A DNA stretch of 64,000 bases from contig NZ_SSMW01000158.1 in NCBI RefSeq assembly GCF_004799405.1, forward strand, positions 1 through 64,000, written 5' to 3'. The position numbers and the translations under genes are program-made. This DNA comes from Bradyrhizobium sp. (lineage in GTDB: Bacteria > Pseudomonadota > Alphaproteobacteria > Rhizobiales > Xanthobacteraceae). The notes beneath the pieces are model-generated. The model made no database searches. It worked only from the letters and a program-made list of their open reading frames with translations, and was not told where the DNA came from. Positions 39,960 to 48,952 of this stretch are shown one piece after another (position 1 is the first letter of the stretch; each line of letters starts with the position of its first letter).

Positions 39960-41193
39960 GCACCTCGTCATCGATCATGTCGGCCATCGCGGCGACGGCG
40001 TCGCCATTGTCGACGGCGAGAACGTGTATGTGCCGTACACGCTTGGCGGCGAGACGGTCGAAGTTGCCGCCGTGCCGGGCCATCATCCCGACCGCCGCCG
40101 GCTGCTCGCGGTCGAACGCGCGAGCCCGGAGCGGATAACGGCATTTTGCCAGCATTTTGGCGTTTGCGGCGGCTGCGCGATCCAGCACTGGGATGCCGGG
40201 CGCTATCGCGCATGGAAACGCGGGCTCGTGGTCGAGACGCTGGCGCAGGCGAAACTCGATAGTGAAGTGGCGGCATTGATCGATGCCCACGGCCTCGGCC
40301 GCCGGCGGATCACCCTGCACGCCGGGATGGGCACCCACGAGGTGCTGAAGGTGGGCTTTGCCGCCGCCAATTCGCACGACATCATTCCGGTCGACCGCTG
40401 CCCGATCCTCGATCCCGGTCTCGCCGGTGCGCTCGATGCGGCGTGGGCGATCGCCGAGCCGCTGGCGCCAACCGCAAAGCCGCTCGATATCCAGATCACC
40501 GCCACCGAGGGTGGCCTCGATGTCGACGTGCGCGGCTCGGGGCCGCTGCCGGCCGGAATGATCTCGACGTTGTCCGGCGTCGCACAGCAGCATCGGCTGG
40601 CGCGGCTGACGCGGCACGGCGAACTGGTGCTGATGCGCAACCCGCCGACGGTGACGATCGGCACCGCACGGGTCACCCTGCCGCCGGGCTCATTCCTGCA
40701 GGCCACCGCCGCCGGCGAGGCGGCGCTGGCGACGCTGGTATCGGAACATTGCCGGCGCGCAAAGCACATCGCCGATCTGTTTTGCGGGGTCGGGCCGTTC
40801 GCCTTGCGGCTGGCGGCAAATTCGAAAATTTCGGCGTTCGACGGCGATGCGGGCGCGGTGATGGCGCTGCAGAAGGCAGCGACCTCGACGTCCGGACTGA
40901 AACCGGTCAAGGCCGAGACGCGTGACCTGTTCCGGCGGCCGCTGATGGCGCAGGAGTTGCGCGACTACGACGCGGTGCTGTTCGATCCGCCGCGCCAGGG
41001 CGCGCAGGCGCAAGCGCAGCAGCTTGCGGCCAGCAGGATTCCGCTGGTGGTCGCGGTGTCCTGCAACGTGACGACGTTTGCGCGCGACGCGCGGATCCTG
41101 ATCGATGGCGGCTACAAAATCGCAAACGTGACACCGGTCGACCAGTTCCGCCACACCCCTCATGTCGAGTTGGTGGCGCGGTTCGTGCGCTGA
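39952..41193 (+). CDS. Fe-S class RNA 5-methyluridine-type methyltransferase (RlmD/TrmA-like, 413 aa)
   Basis: It starts with a TRAM-type domain (VEHLVIDHVGHRGDGVAIVD). It then has a four-cysteine cluster (FCQHFGVCGGCAIQHW plus CPILD) as in 4Fe-4S RlmD enzymes, and a SAM-binding motif (ADLFCGVGPFALRLA). The catalytic region is FDPPRQGAQ and VAVSCNVTTFARD, with the nucleophile Cys. It methylates C5 of a uridine in rRNA or tRNA. The GTG at 39952 gives MVEHLVIDHVGHRGDGVA, which matches the family; an ATG at 39925 would overlap tlyA by 35 bp. Translation is coupled to tlyA by an 8-bp overlap. Confidence 0.9.
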   Translation: MVEHLVIDHVGHRGDGVAIVDGENVYVPYTLGGETVEVAAVPGHHPDRRRLLAVERASPERITAFCQHFGVCGGCAIQHWDAGRYRAWKRGLVVETLAQAKLDSEVAALIDAHGLGRRRITLHAGMGTHEVLKVGFAAANSHDIIPVDRCPILDPGLAGALDAAWAIAEPLAPTAKPLDIQITATEGGLDVDVRGSGPLPAGMISTLSGVAQQHRLARLTRHGELVLMRNPPTVTIGTARVTLPPGSFLQATAAGEAALATLVSEHCRRAKHIADLFCGVGPFALRLAANSKISAFDGDAGAVMALQKAATSTSGLKPVKAETRDLFRRPLMAQELRDYDAVLFDPPRQGAQAQAQQLAASRIPLVVAVSCNVTTFARDARILIDGGYKIANVTPVDQFRHTPHVELVARFVR

Positions 41194-41195
41194 CG

Positions 41196-42044
41196 CTAAC
41201 GCCCCCACCTTTCCTGCCGCTCCTGCCACATTTGTTCGCCGATCAAGCAGGGAATGCGCGACTGCTTTTCGGCCACCGGAACGATCCGGCGCCCGGGCGT
41301 TCGGCCGGCGACCTCGAGAACAAGCTTGCTGCGGATCGCCTCCTTGAACTTGTCGCGATCCTTGATCGGCACCACGAAGGAACCCGGCCCCCCGATCACG
41401 CAATCCTCGTAGTAGAAATCGAGGTTTTCGATGTCCATGGTCGAATAGGACGGCTCCTTCACCATGATCGGCAGCCCGTTGATGGTGATCCCCTTCTCGA
41501 CCGCGGTGTCGCGCGCGATCGTGACCGGCGAGCCGTTGTTGTTGGGACCGTCGCCGGAAATATCGATCACGCGCCTCAAGCCCCGATACGGATTCTGGTC
41601 GAACAGCGGCATGGCGAAATTGATGGCGCCCGAGATCGAGGTGCGCGACGCCCGGCGGATCGGCGTTTTCATGATCTCGTCGGCGACCGCATCCGCCGTT
41701 TCCGGGCCATCGATCACCCGCCAGGGAATGATGATCTTCTGGTCGTAGCTTGCGGCCCACTCGAAATAGGTCACCGAAATCTTGCCGTTCGGGCCGGTCT
41801 TCAGCGCCTGCAGGAACTCCTTCGAGACGATGGCCTGCGCGTAACCCTCGCGCTGAACCGCGAGTTCGTCCATGTCCATGGAATAGGAGACATCGACGGC
41901 GAGAATCAATTCGATGTCGACGGATGGCGCGGCGTCCTTATCGGTCAATCGATGGCCGGGATTCGGCGCGGCAATACTGGCAACGTCGCCTCCGGCCAAC
42001 GCGCCAGCGACAAGCACCGCTCCGATCGAGACACACCAGCGCAT
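41196..42044 (-). CDS. DUF1194 protein, von Willebrand A-like, secreted (282 aa)
   Basis: A signal peptide (RWCVSIGAVLVAGALAGGDV) is followed by a VWA-type domain with the metal site ILAVDVSYSMDMDELAVQRE. Then come YFEWAASYDQKIIIPW and RRVIDISGDGPNNNGSPVTI, the DUF1194 pattern. The protein is probably periplasmic; the family has no established function. GGGAGAGTCC lies before the ATG at 42044. It is convergent with the RNA methyltransferase gene; the two genes end 2 bp apart. Confidence 0.88.
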   Translation of the reverse strand: MRWCVSIGAVLVAGALAGGDVASIAAPNPGHRLTDKDAAPSVDIELILAVDVSYSMDMDELAVQREGYAQAIVSKEFLQALKTGPNGKISVTYFEWAASYDQKIIIPWRVIDGPETADAVADEIMKTPIRRASRTSISGAINFAMPLFDQNPYRGLRRVIDISGDGPNNNGSPVTIARDTAVEKGITINGLPIMVKEPSYSTMDIENLDFYYEDCVIGGPGSFVVPIKDRDKFKEAIRSKLVLEVAGRTPGRRIVPVAEKQSRIPCLIGEQMWQERQERWGR

Positions 42045-42356
42045 GGACTCTCCCGTCTGCAGCGATGGTGACACGCAAACCGCATTGCGCAAAGCGGGAA
42101 CACGGTCCGCGCTTCACATTCGAGTTAGCCGCAAATCAGGCGCGGCTGCCTCAATTTTGGCGACCGTGGCCTCGCCTCGATTGGCCTGCGGCACAGCGTG
42201 CCGGACTGAAACCTGTCGACCTCGCCGATATCACCGCCTGTCTGCGCGACGTACCGCGGCTGCAACGAAGCCATCGCAAAACTGCCAGTTCCGTTGGCGT
42301 GCGATAGGCGATAAACTGCCGATGTGCCCAGCGGAACGTCAGGAGGCGCCGCCGCG
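42045..42356. other. Intergenic region between the DUF1194 gene and clpS
   Basis: No gene I can support. An 80-codon plus-strand frame at 42067-42307 has no ribosome site and unremarkable composition. No terminator-like hairpin or clear promoter was seen. Confidence 0.4.
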
Positions 42357-42662
42357 ATGCCCGAGACCGTCACTAAGCCGCGCACCAAGGTCAAGACCAA
42401 GACCGAACGCCCGCGCCTGCACAAGGTCATTCTGGTCAACGACGACTTCACGCCGCGCGAGTTCGTGGTCACGGTCCTGAAGGCGGAATTCCGCATGACC
42501 GAAGACCAGGCCCACAAGGTCATGATAACCGCGCACCGGCGCGGGGTATGCGTGGTCGCCGTCTTCACCAAGGACGTTGCCGAGACCAAGGCGACACGCG
42601 CCACCGACGCCGGCCGCGCCAAGGGCTATCCGCTATTGTTCACCACCGAACCTGAGGAATAG
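42357..42662 (+). CDS. clpS: ATP-dependent Clp protease adaptor ClpS
   Basis: A 101-residue ClpS with a basic flexible N-terminus (TKPRTKVKTKTERP). The folded core is LHKVILVNDDFTPREFVVTV, LKAEFRMTEDQAHKVMITAH and RRGVCVVAVFTKDVAETKA. It delivers N-degron substrates to ClpAP through the N-terminal tail. In rhizobia two copies (ClpS1 and ClpS2) are usual; this one resembles the ClpS2 type. An AGGAGG site lies 11 nt upstream of the ATG at 42357. Confidence 0.93.
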   Translation: MPETVTKPRTKVKTKTERPRLHKVILVNDDFTPREFVVTVLKAEFRMTEDQAHKVMITAHRRGVCVVAVFTKDVAETKATRATDAGRAKGYPLLFTTEPEE

Positions 42663-42668
42663 GAAAAC

Positions 42669-42788
42669 CGTCATTGCGAGCCAACGGGTCGCGCGAATGC
42701 GCGCCCGATGATAAACTCCGCGAAGCAATCCAACTTGCTTTGCCAAATAAAAGCTGGATTGCTTCGTCGCTTCGCTCCTCGCAATGAC
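42669..42788. repeat. Palindromic repeat, third family (GTCATTGCGAG type)
   Basis: CGTCATTGCGAG at the left end pairs with a CTCGCAATGACA-type right end (about 42777-42788), enclosing ACTCCGCGAAGCAATCCAAC and GGATTGCTTCGTCGCTTCGC. GAAGCAATCC and GGATTGCTTC also pair internally. The form is, from memory, one of the commonest intergenic repeats in this genus. It may double as a transcription end between clpS and the cyclase gene. Confidence 0.7.
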
Positions 42789-42828
42789 AACAAATACGAC
42801 CGGCCGGATGCGCCGTCATGCTCGTGCC

Positions 42829-44013
42829 TCAGGGCGACGGCATCGACACTTCGTCCGCCAGGCCATAGACGCGTTCGGCCTTCGAGAAGCCCGCGATCGG
42901 AAACTCGCCCAGATCTGTCCAGCCGCCGTCGCAAATTCCGGCAAATCGCTCGGATGCGACGACGATGCGATGCAGGCGGCCGGCAATCTTTTCCAGCCGC
43001 GCGGCGAGATTGACGGCCGGACCGATGCAGGTGAAGTCGAGCCGGTTGCCGCCACCGATATTGCCGAACAGGATTGGTCCGACATGCAGCGCGACGCCAA
43101 AGCGAAAACGCTCGACGGCCTCGCCGCTTGGATAATGCAAGGCCTCGACGCCGGCGCGGGATTCGCGCGCGGCTTCCAGTACCCGGGCGCAAACCTCGGC
43201 GATATTGCTGTCGTCCTCCGCGATCGGAAACACCGCGAGCAGCCCGTCGCCCATGAATTTCAGAATTTCTCCGCCGTGCTTGCGGATCGCCGCCACCTGG
43301 CAATCGAAATAGAGGTTGAGAATCTCCACCACGGTTCCGGGCGACAGCCGGTCCGACAGCGCGGTAAAGCCGCGCAGGTCCGACAGCCAGATCGCCGCAT
43401 GCATGGTCTCGGCATGGCCGCGGCGAATCTGGCCACCGAGAATGCGTTCACCGGCGCGGTTACCCACATAGGTGTCGAGCAGGATTGAGGCGGTGCGGCG
43501 CAGGCTGATGATCTCGATCACCCGCGCCAGCGGCCGCACTATCGCTCTCAATGCGGCCAACTGGTCATCGCTAAATCCGCCCGGCTGTTTGGTGGTCCAG
43601 CTCGAAGCATTGATGGTGCCGTCGATAAACAGCAGCGGCAGCGCGATATAGTCGGTGACGCCTTCCGCGCGCATATCGTCGAAAAAAGGAAAGCGCTTGC
43701 TCTCGGGATCGTCGACCCGGATTCTTACCTCTCGCCCCTCGCCAAACACGATCGCGAGCGGGCTGTTCACAAATTCCGGAGAATTCTGAATATCGAAGTC
43801 CACACTGCCGACGACAACCTCGGCTCCCGGCCGCCAGATGAAATTGCGGCCGAAAATATCGGGATGCAATGTCCGGACGAAGACACCGACGCGCCAGAGC
43901 GGTAAGCCGGCCTGCACCAGGCGCTCACACGTCTGCGCCATCAGCAACGGCCCGGCGGATCTTGCGCCGTCGATCAGCCAGTCGGTCAGCTTCTGCAGTT
44001 CGGGTGCGTTCAT
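42829..44013 (-). CDS. Adenylate/guanylate cyclase domain protein (394 aa)
   Basis: The C-terminal class III cyclase domain has AAIWLSDLRGFTALSDRLSP with the first metal Asp, EILKFMGDGLLAVFPI with the second, then GVALHVGPILFGNIGGGNRL and AVNLAARLEKIAGRLHRIVV. The N-terminal 170 residues (ELQKLTDWLIDGARSAGPL onward) resemble a GAF-like sensory region of rhizobial soluble cyclases. It makes cAMP, and control by the N-terminal domain is inferred. The ATG at 44013 gives MNAPELQKLT. It is 70 bp from aroC, which is transcribed toward it from upstream on the same strand. Confidence 0.88.
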   Translation of the reverse strand: MNAPELQKLTDWLIDGARSAGPLLMAQTCERLVQAGLPLWRVGVFVRTLHPDIFGRNFIWRPGAEVVVGSVDFDIQNSPEFVNSPLAIVFGEGREVRIRVDDPESKRFPFFDDMRAEGVTDYIALPLLFIDGTINASSWTTKQPGGFSDDQLAALRAIVRPLARVIEIISLRRTASILLDTYVGNRAGERILGGQIRRGHAETMHAAIWLSDLRGFTALSDRLSPGTVVEILNLYFDCQVAAIRKHGGEILKFMGDGLLAVFPIAEDDSNIAEVCARVLEAARESRAGVEALHYPSGEAVERFRFGVALHVGPILFGNIGGGNRLDFTCIGPAVNLAARLEKIAGRLHRIVVASERFAGICDGGWTDLGEFPIAGFSKAERVYGLADEVSMPSP

Positions 44014-44082
44014 CGGATGTGCATTTGCAGTGCAAGGCCGGGAAACGTCAAGGCGCGCCAACGCTGATCCGTCCTACAAACT

Positions 44083-45171
44083 CTATCCGCCGACCTGCCC
44101 GCGATGCCGCAGGAAATGATCCGCCAGCACGCAGGCCATCATGGCCTCGCCGACCGGCACCGCGCGGATCCCGACGCAGGGATCGTGGCGGCCTTTGGTC
44201 ATGATGTCGGTGTCGGCGCCGCCGCGATCCACGGTTCGGCGCGGCGACAGGATTGAAGACGTCGGCTTGACCGCAAAGCGCGCCACCACCGGCTGGCCGG
44301 TGGAGATGCCGCCCAGAATGCCGCCGGCATGATTGGACAGGAAGCTCACGCCCTGATTGCCCATCCGCATCTCGTCGGCGTTTTCCTCGCCGGACAGTTC
44401 GGCGGCGCCAAAGCCCGCGCCGATTTCGACGCCCTTCACGGCATTGATGCTCATCAAAGCCGCGGCCAATTCGGCGTCGAGCTTGGCATAGATCGGCGCG
44501 CCCAGGGCCGCCGGCACGCCTTCGGCGACGACCTCGATCACCGCTCCGATCGACGAGCCTTTTTTGCGGATGTCGTCGAGATAACTCTCGAAGAACGCGG
44601 CCTTGTCCTTGTCCGGGCAGAAGAACGGATTGCGCGCGATCTCGTCCCAGTCCCATTTCTTGCGGTCGATCCGGTGCGGACCCATCTGCACCAGCGCGCC
44701 GCGCACGGTCATGCCGGACACGATCTTGCGGGCGATGGCGCCGGCGGCGACGCGCGATGCGGTCTCGCGCGCCGAGGAGCGGCCACCGCCGCGATAATCG
44801 CGCAGGCCGTATTTGGCTTCATAGGTGAAATCGGCGTGGCCGGGGCGAAACTTGTCCTTGATGTCGGAATAGTCCTTGGAGCGCTGATCGGTGTTCTCGA
44901 TCAACAGCGCGATCGGCGTGCCGGTGGTGACCTGCACGCCGGTGTCCGGATGCGCCATCGTGCCGGACAAGATCTTTACCGTATCCAGTTCCTGGCGCTG
45001 GGTGGTGAAGCGCGATTGCCCGGGGCGGCGGCGATCGAGATCGTGCTGGATGTCTTCGCTCGTCAGCGGCAGCAGCGGCGGACAACCATCGACCACGCAG
45101 CCGATCGCGACCCCGTGGCTCTCGCCGAAGGTCGTGACCCGGAACATGTGGCCGAAGGTGTTGAAGGACAT
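44083..45171 (-). CDS. aroC: Chorismate synthase
   Basis: A 362-residue AroC converting EPSP to chorismate with reduced flavin. MSFNTFGHMFRVTTFGESHG is the family start (ATG at 45171). Further motifs are RRRPGQSRFTTQRQE, GLRDYRGGGRSSARETASRV and DTDIMTKGRHDPCVGIRAV. The frame is open further upstream but without similarity. A GC-rich inverted repeat separates it from the phosphatase gene. Confidence 0.97.
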   Translation of the reverse strand: MSFNTFGHMFRVTTFGESHGVAIGCVVDGCPPLLPLTSEDIQHDLDRRRPGQSRFTTQRQELDTVKILSGTMAHPDTGVQVTTGTPIALLIENTDQRSKDYSDIKDKFRPGHADFTYEAKYGLRDYRGGGRSSARETASRVAAGAIARKIVSGMTVRGALVQMGPHRIDRKKWDWDEIARNPFFCPDKDKAAFFESYLDDIRKKGSSIGAVIEVVAEGVPAALGAPIYAKLDAELAAALMSINAVKGVEIGAGFGAAELSGEENADEMRMGNQGVSFLSNHAGGILGGISTGQPVVARFAVKPTSSILSPRRTVDRGGADTDIMTKGRHDPCVGIRAVPVGEAMMACVLADHFLRHRGQVGG

Positions 45172-45294
45172 GACGCTGAGCCCGGTTATGGTGACAATTA
45201 GCATTAGTACCAAAAGGCGACGTGTCGTAACTCGCAAGGTCCGAGGCGTCAAATAACGAGAGTTAACCACGCTGTTGCAACAAGCGTTCTCGGC

Positions 45295-45349
45295 TCTCTC
45301 CCCCTTGTGGGGGGCCCCCTCCCTAACCCTCCCCCACAAGGGGGAGGGA
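45295..45349. repeat. GC-rich inverted repeat (fourth family)
   Basis: CTCTCCCCCTTGTGGGGG at 45295-45312 faces CCCCCACAAGGGGGAG at about 45331-45346, with CCCCTCCCTAACCC in the loop. It lies between aroC and the phosphatase gene and could affect transcription of both. Confidence 0.65.
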
Positions 45350-45359
45350 ACAGAAAGTA

Positions 45360-45959
45360 TCAGCAATACTTCTCCAGCCCGCTATCGCCGAACACGTAGA
45401 CCGCGCCCTGCTCGATGGTCAGGTCGGCGGCGCTGTCGGGTGTCTCGATGCCGAGCGCCACCATCAGCGCCCGCGCGGTCCCGCCATGGGCCACCGCGAC
45501 CGTGTCCGCCGTCAACTGGTCGTACCAGTCGAGCACCCGGGCCTGCACCGCGGCATAGCTCTCGCCGCCAGGCGGCGGCACCGTCCATTTCTCGGCCTGG
45601 CGCGCGGCGAAGACATCGGGGTCGGCGGCCTGCATCTGCGCCAATGTCGAGCCTTCCCAATCGCCATAGCCGATTTCGCGCAGCCGGTCGTCGATGGCAT
45701 AGCCGCCCGCCGGCAATCTCAATGCGCCGCGCACCAGTTCCATCGTCGCGCGCGCGCGGCCGAGCGGACTTGCCACGAATGCCAGGGATTGTTCGCTGCG
45801 CCCGTCGCGCGCAAACAGGTCCGCGAGGATGCCGCCGGCATCGGCGGCCTGCCTGCGTCCGAGGTCGTTGAGCGGAATGTCCTGCCCGCCCTGCAGCTTG
45901 CCTTCCGCGTTCCACTCGGTTTCGCCGTGGCGGATGTAGTAGACGGTGGGCGCGGGCAT
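45360..45959 (-). CDS. Histidine phosphatase family protein (phosphoglycerate mutase-like, 199 aa)
   Basis: The catalytic motif is YYIRHGETEWNAEGKLQGGQ. The second site has AFVASPLGRARATMELV and REIGYGDWEGSTLAQMQ, and the C-terminal AVAHGGTARAL carries the second His. It belongs to the cofactor-dependent PGM/GpmB branch, which includes phosphatases for many small substrates, so a glycolytic role cannot be assumed. It lies 3 bp after the small TPR-like gene and downstream of fabI, likely in one transcript. Confidence 0.88.
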   Translation of the reverse strand: MPAPTVYYIRHGETEWNAEGKLQGGQDIPLNDLGRRQAADAGGILADLFARDGRSEQSLAFVASPLGRARATMELVRGALRLPAGGYAIDDRLREIGYGDWEGSTLAQMQAADPDVFAARQAEKWTVPPPGGESYAAVQARVLDWYDQLTADTVAVAHGGTARALMVALGIETPDSAADLTIEQGAVYVFGDSGLEKYC

Positions 45960-45962
45960 GAC

Positions 45963-46244
45963 TTAACCCAAATCTTTAAGACCTAACGCTCTGTCTTCGA
46001 TGAAAAAGGTCTTGTCCGGGGAGATCATCTGCTTTTGTTTCAGGAACTCGGCTTGCCGGCCTAATATTTTGCAACAGAGCGCTGTTCTAAATCGGGATTC
46101 TTCTAGAAAGAAGGGATCTTGCATCTCCTCCGATAGTTCGATCGTCTGATCGAGGGCCTCGACCGCTTCATCCCAGAGCTTCTTGTCCATAAGGTCCGTG
46201 GACAACCTGTAGAGCTTCACGAGCCGATCTTTGTAGCCGCTCAT
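45963..46244 (-). CDS. Small TPR-like protein of unknown function, low GC (93 aa)
   Basis: Helical pairs run through MSGYKDRLVKLYRLSTDLMD, KKLWDEAVEALDQTIELSEE and SRFRTALCCKILGRQAEFL, a pattern like one or two tetratricopeptide units. The tail is ISPDKTFFIEDRALGLKDL. Codon use and GC content (about half GC by eye) are unlike the neighbours, which suggests transfer. It fits exactly between fabI (3 bp before it) and the phosphatase gene (3 bp after it), with its start right after the TGATAG of fabI, so it is translated from that transcript. Orphan immunity proteins of polymorphic toxins can look like this, but no toxin is in view. Function unknown. Confidence 0.6.
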   Translation of the reverse strand: MSGYKDRLVKLYRLSTDLMDKKLWDEAVEALDQTIELSEEMQDPFFLEESRFRTALCCKILGRQAEFLKQKQMISPDKTFFIEDRALGLKDLG

Positions 46245-46247
46245 CTA

Positions 46248-47078
46248 TCATTCTTTCGCCAGCGAATTGCTCAGCGCGATGTCCGGCGCGTCCGGGCGCT
46301 TCATGCCGACGATGTGATAACCGGAATCGACGTGATGCACCTCGCCGGTGACGCCGCGCGACAGCTCCGACAGCAGATACAGCGCGCTGTCGCCGACTTC
46401 CTCGATAGACACGGTGCGGCGCATCGGCGCGTTGTATTCGTTCCATTTCAGGATGTAGCGGAAATCGCCGATGCCCGACGCCGCCAGCGTCTTGATCGGT
46501 CCGGCCGAAATGGCGTTGACGCGAATGTTCTTCTCGCCGAGATCGGCGGCGAGATAGCGCACGCTGGCCTCGAGTGCCGCCTTGGCAACGCCCATCACGT
46601 TATAATGCGGCATCCATTTCTCGGCGCCGTAATAGGTCAGCGTCAGGATCGAGCCGCCGTCGGTCAAGAGTTTTTCGGCGCGCTGGGCGATCGCGGTCAG
46701 CGAGAAGCAACTGATCAGCATGGTTTTGGAAAAATTGTCGGCAGTGGTTTCGAGATAGCGGCCGTCGAGCTGGTCCTTGTCGGAGAACGCGATGGCGTGG
46801 ACCACGAAGTCGATCTTGCCCCATTTCTGCTTCAACACCTCGAACACCGCGTCGATGGTGGCGGGATCGGTGACGTCGCAATGGCCGAGCAGGATACCGC
46901 CGAGTTCGGCCGCCAGCGGTTCGACCCGCTTCTTCAGTGCATCGCCCTGCCAGGTGAGTGCGATTTCCGCACCCGCCGCGCGGCAGGCCTTGGCGATGCC
47001 CCAGGCGATCGAGCGGTTGTTGGCAACTCCGAGAACCACCCCGCGCTTGCCCTGCATCAGACCTGAAGTTTGCGGCAT
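46248..47078 (-). CDS. fabI: Enoyl-[acyl-carrier-protein] reductase, NADH (FabI)
   Basis: A 276-residue FabI catalysing the last reduction in each round of type II fatty-acid elongation. It has GKRGVVLGVANNRSIAWGIA (NADH-binding), VHAIAFSDKDQLDGRY, and the catalytic pair in TYYGAEKWMPHYNVMGVAKA (Tyr-x6-Lys). GPIKTLAASGIGDFRYILKW covers the substrate loop, and HHVDSGYHIVGM ends the core. The start MPQTSGLMQGKR (ATG at 47078) is usual. It is the first gene of a transcript that continues to the TPR-like and phosphatase genes. Confidence 0.95.
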   Translation of the reverse strand: MPQTSGLMQGKRGVVLGVANNRSIAWGIAKACRAAGAEIALTWQGDALKKRVEPLAAELGGILLGHCDVTDPATIDAVFEVLKQKWGKIDFVVHAIAFSDKDQLDGRYLETTADNFSKTMLISCFSLTAIAQRAEKLLTDGGSILTLTYYGAEKWMPHYNVMGVAKAALEASVRYLAADLGEKNIRVNAISAGPIKTLAASGIGDFRYILKWNEYNAPMRRTVSIEEVGDSALYLLSELSRGVTGEVHHVDSGYHIVGMKRPDAPDIALSNSLAKE

Positions 47079-47281
47079 CCGGTTTCCAATCCAGCGTTGA
47101 TCGGGTCTGGAGGTACACCAGCGCCCCCGGCCGGTACAGCCCAAATTCACCGCGATTTCGGGGTTTGCCTTACAACCTTAACAGGCGGAATAGCCGCATC
47201 ATTTCGGTGTTATCTGGTGTAAGGCATGGGCGTGGGACGCCTACCGGACAGACCCGAAAATCGAGCCAAAGATCGAGCCGA

Positions 47282-47770
47282 ATGACCGCGTTTCGCCAGA
47301 GTGTCGAAGCCATGATTCCGGCCCTGCGCCGCTACGCCCGCGCGCTCGCGCGTGACAGCGACGTCGCCGACGATCTGGTGCAGGACACCCTGGTGCGGGC
47401 GCTGCGCTCGGAACGGCTGTTTCTCGGTGGTGATGTCAGGAGCTGGCTTTATACCATCCTGACCAACCTCAACAAGAACAGGCGGCGATCGCTGGCGCGG
47501 CGGCCGCAATTCATGCCGCTGCTCGACAACAATCCCGACGCCAGCGGGACCGAGGCCGAAGGCCGCGACATCGCGCGTGCGCTGGCCACGCTGGTAGAGG
47601 AGCAGCGCGCGGTGCTGCTGCTGGTGATGCTGGAAGGATTGAGCTACCGCGAGGTCGCCGATATTCAGGGCGTGCCGATCGGCACCGTGATGTCCCGCCT
47701 CGCCCGTGCGCGCGCCCATGTCAAAGCCTCGCTTGAGGGCGAGCGCCCGGCGCTGCGGCGGGTGAAATGA
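47282..47770 (+). CDS. ECF-type RNA polymerase sigma factor (162 aa)
   Basis: Region 2 (RRYARALARDSDVADDLVQD, TLVRALRSERLFL, RSWLYTILTNLNKNRRRSLA) and region 4 (LATLVEEQRAVLLLVMLEGL, SYREVADIQGVPIGTVMSRL, ARARAHVKASL) are complete. It lacks region 1 and 3, so it is an ECF factor of the small type. It is followed 142 bp later by a transmembrane anti-sigma-like gene, the usual pair, and should direct transcription of a stress or envelope regulon when released. It is divergent from fabI. Confidence 0.92.
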   Translation: MTAFRQSVEAMIPALRRYARALARDSDVADDLVQDTLVRALRSERLFLGGDVRSWLYTILTNLNKNRRRSLARRPQFMPLLDNNPDASGTEAEGRDIARALATLVEEQRAVLLLVMLEGLSYREVADIQGVPIGTVMSRLARARAHVKASLEGERPALRRVK

Positions 47771-47912
47771 TGGCAAGCATTATGCATGGCTGCGTGACGA
47801 ATGCGTTCAACGAGTTTGAGTGGCGATGTGACCGCGTCAGCGTGTTGACCACCCCTCACCCCGGCCTCCGCCGGACAACCGTTTCGATCGAGACCCAACA
47901 GAGTCAGAGACA

Positions 47913-48683
47913 ATGACCGACCACAGGATTCCCGTCACCGAAGACGAACTGCACGCCTATGTCGACAATGAGTTGCCGGCCGAGCGCCGCGGCGATGTCG
48001 AGGCGTGGCTGGCGGCGCATCCCGATGATGCCGGGCGGGTGCAATCATGGCGCGCGATGGCGGACGCCCTGCACGCGCGCTACGATTCCGTCGCCGACGA
48101 GCCGGTGCCGAAACGTCTCGAGATCGAACGGCTGGTGCGACAACCCCGGAAATGGATCTACGGCGCCATCGCAGCGACGCTGGTGGCGTTCATCGCCGGC
48201 GGCGGCGTCGGCTGGGTAGCGCGCGGGGTCGCGGCTTCGCCGTCGGCGTTCCAGAATTTGACCGTGGATGCGCTGGACGCGCATCGGCTTTATGTCGTCG
48301 AGGTTCGCCATCCGGTCGAGGTGCCGGGCAACGAACGCGCCCATCTGCAGCAATGGCTGACCAAGCGCTGCGGCTGGGATGTCCGTGCGCCGGAATTGGA
48401 CGCAACCGGCCTGAAACTCGTTGGAGGGCGGCTGTTGCCCGGCCCCACCGGACCGGCATCGTTCCTGATGTACGAGAGCGCCTCGGGTGAACGATTCACG
48501 CTCTATACGTCGCGCGCGAAAACCAAGTCGGCGCAAATGCGCTACACCGCTGCGGAGAACAGCGGCGCGATGTACTGGTCCGAAGACGGCGTCGGTTACG
48601 TGCTGTCAGGCCCGACCGACAAGGACCGGCTGAACCAGGTGGCGCGGCTGGTCTACGACCAGACCGAGAAAACCGGCGGCTAA
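47913..48683 (+). CDS. Transmembrane anti-sigma factor-like protein (256 aa)
   Basis: The N-terminal cytoplasmic part has VTEDELHAYVDNELPAERRG and VEAWLAAHPDDAGRVQSWRA, the zinc-less anti-sigma layout common in rhizobia. One transmembrane helix (WIYGAIAATLVAFIAGGGVG) follows at about residues 80-100, then a periplasmic domain of 150 residues (YVVEVRHPVEVPGNERAHLQ, FTLYTSRAKTKSAQMRYTAA). It should hold the preceding sigma factor at the membrane and release it after a periplasmic signal. This is inferred from neighbour and topology. Confidence 0.85.
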   Translation: MTDHRIPVTEDELHAYVDNELPAERRGDVEAWLAAHPDDAGRVQSWRAMADALHARYDSVADEPVPKRLEIERLVRQPRKWIYGAIAATLVAFIAGGGVGWVARGVAASPSAFQNLTVDALDAHRLYVVEVRHPVEVPGNERAHLQQWLTKRCGWDVRAPELDATGLKLVGGRLLPGPTGPASFLMYESASGERFTLYTSRAKTKSAQMRYTAAENSGAMYWSEDGVGYVLSGPTDKDRLNQVARLVYDQTEKTGG

Positions 48684-48952
48684 ACCGCGACTTGTATCGA
48701 TGGCTGCGATCACGCCTTGAAGTTGTGCCTGTGAAATCGTGCCTTGGCGCGCGCCCCAATTCGGACTTTGAAAATCTGGAATTGGAACATTGGCGCGTCT
48801 CATTATCGCACCGGGTGCTGAGTCGAAGATGCTGCGCGTTCGATCCGCCGATCGGCGCAAGCGGCCTCGACTGGGGTTTGGTACCGCGCTGGTCCCCCGG
48901 TCGAGGCTGCACCTTTTTGGGATTTTCGTTACACCCACTACGTTCGAAAGCG

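Noticed and set aside
42067..42307. 80-codon plus-strand frame before clpS
   Set aside because: No ribosome site, no family resemblance, composition like non-coding DNA of the region.
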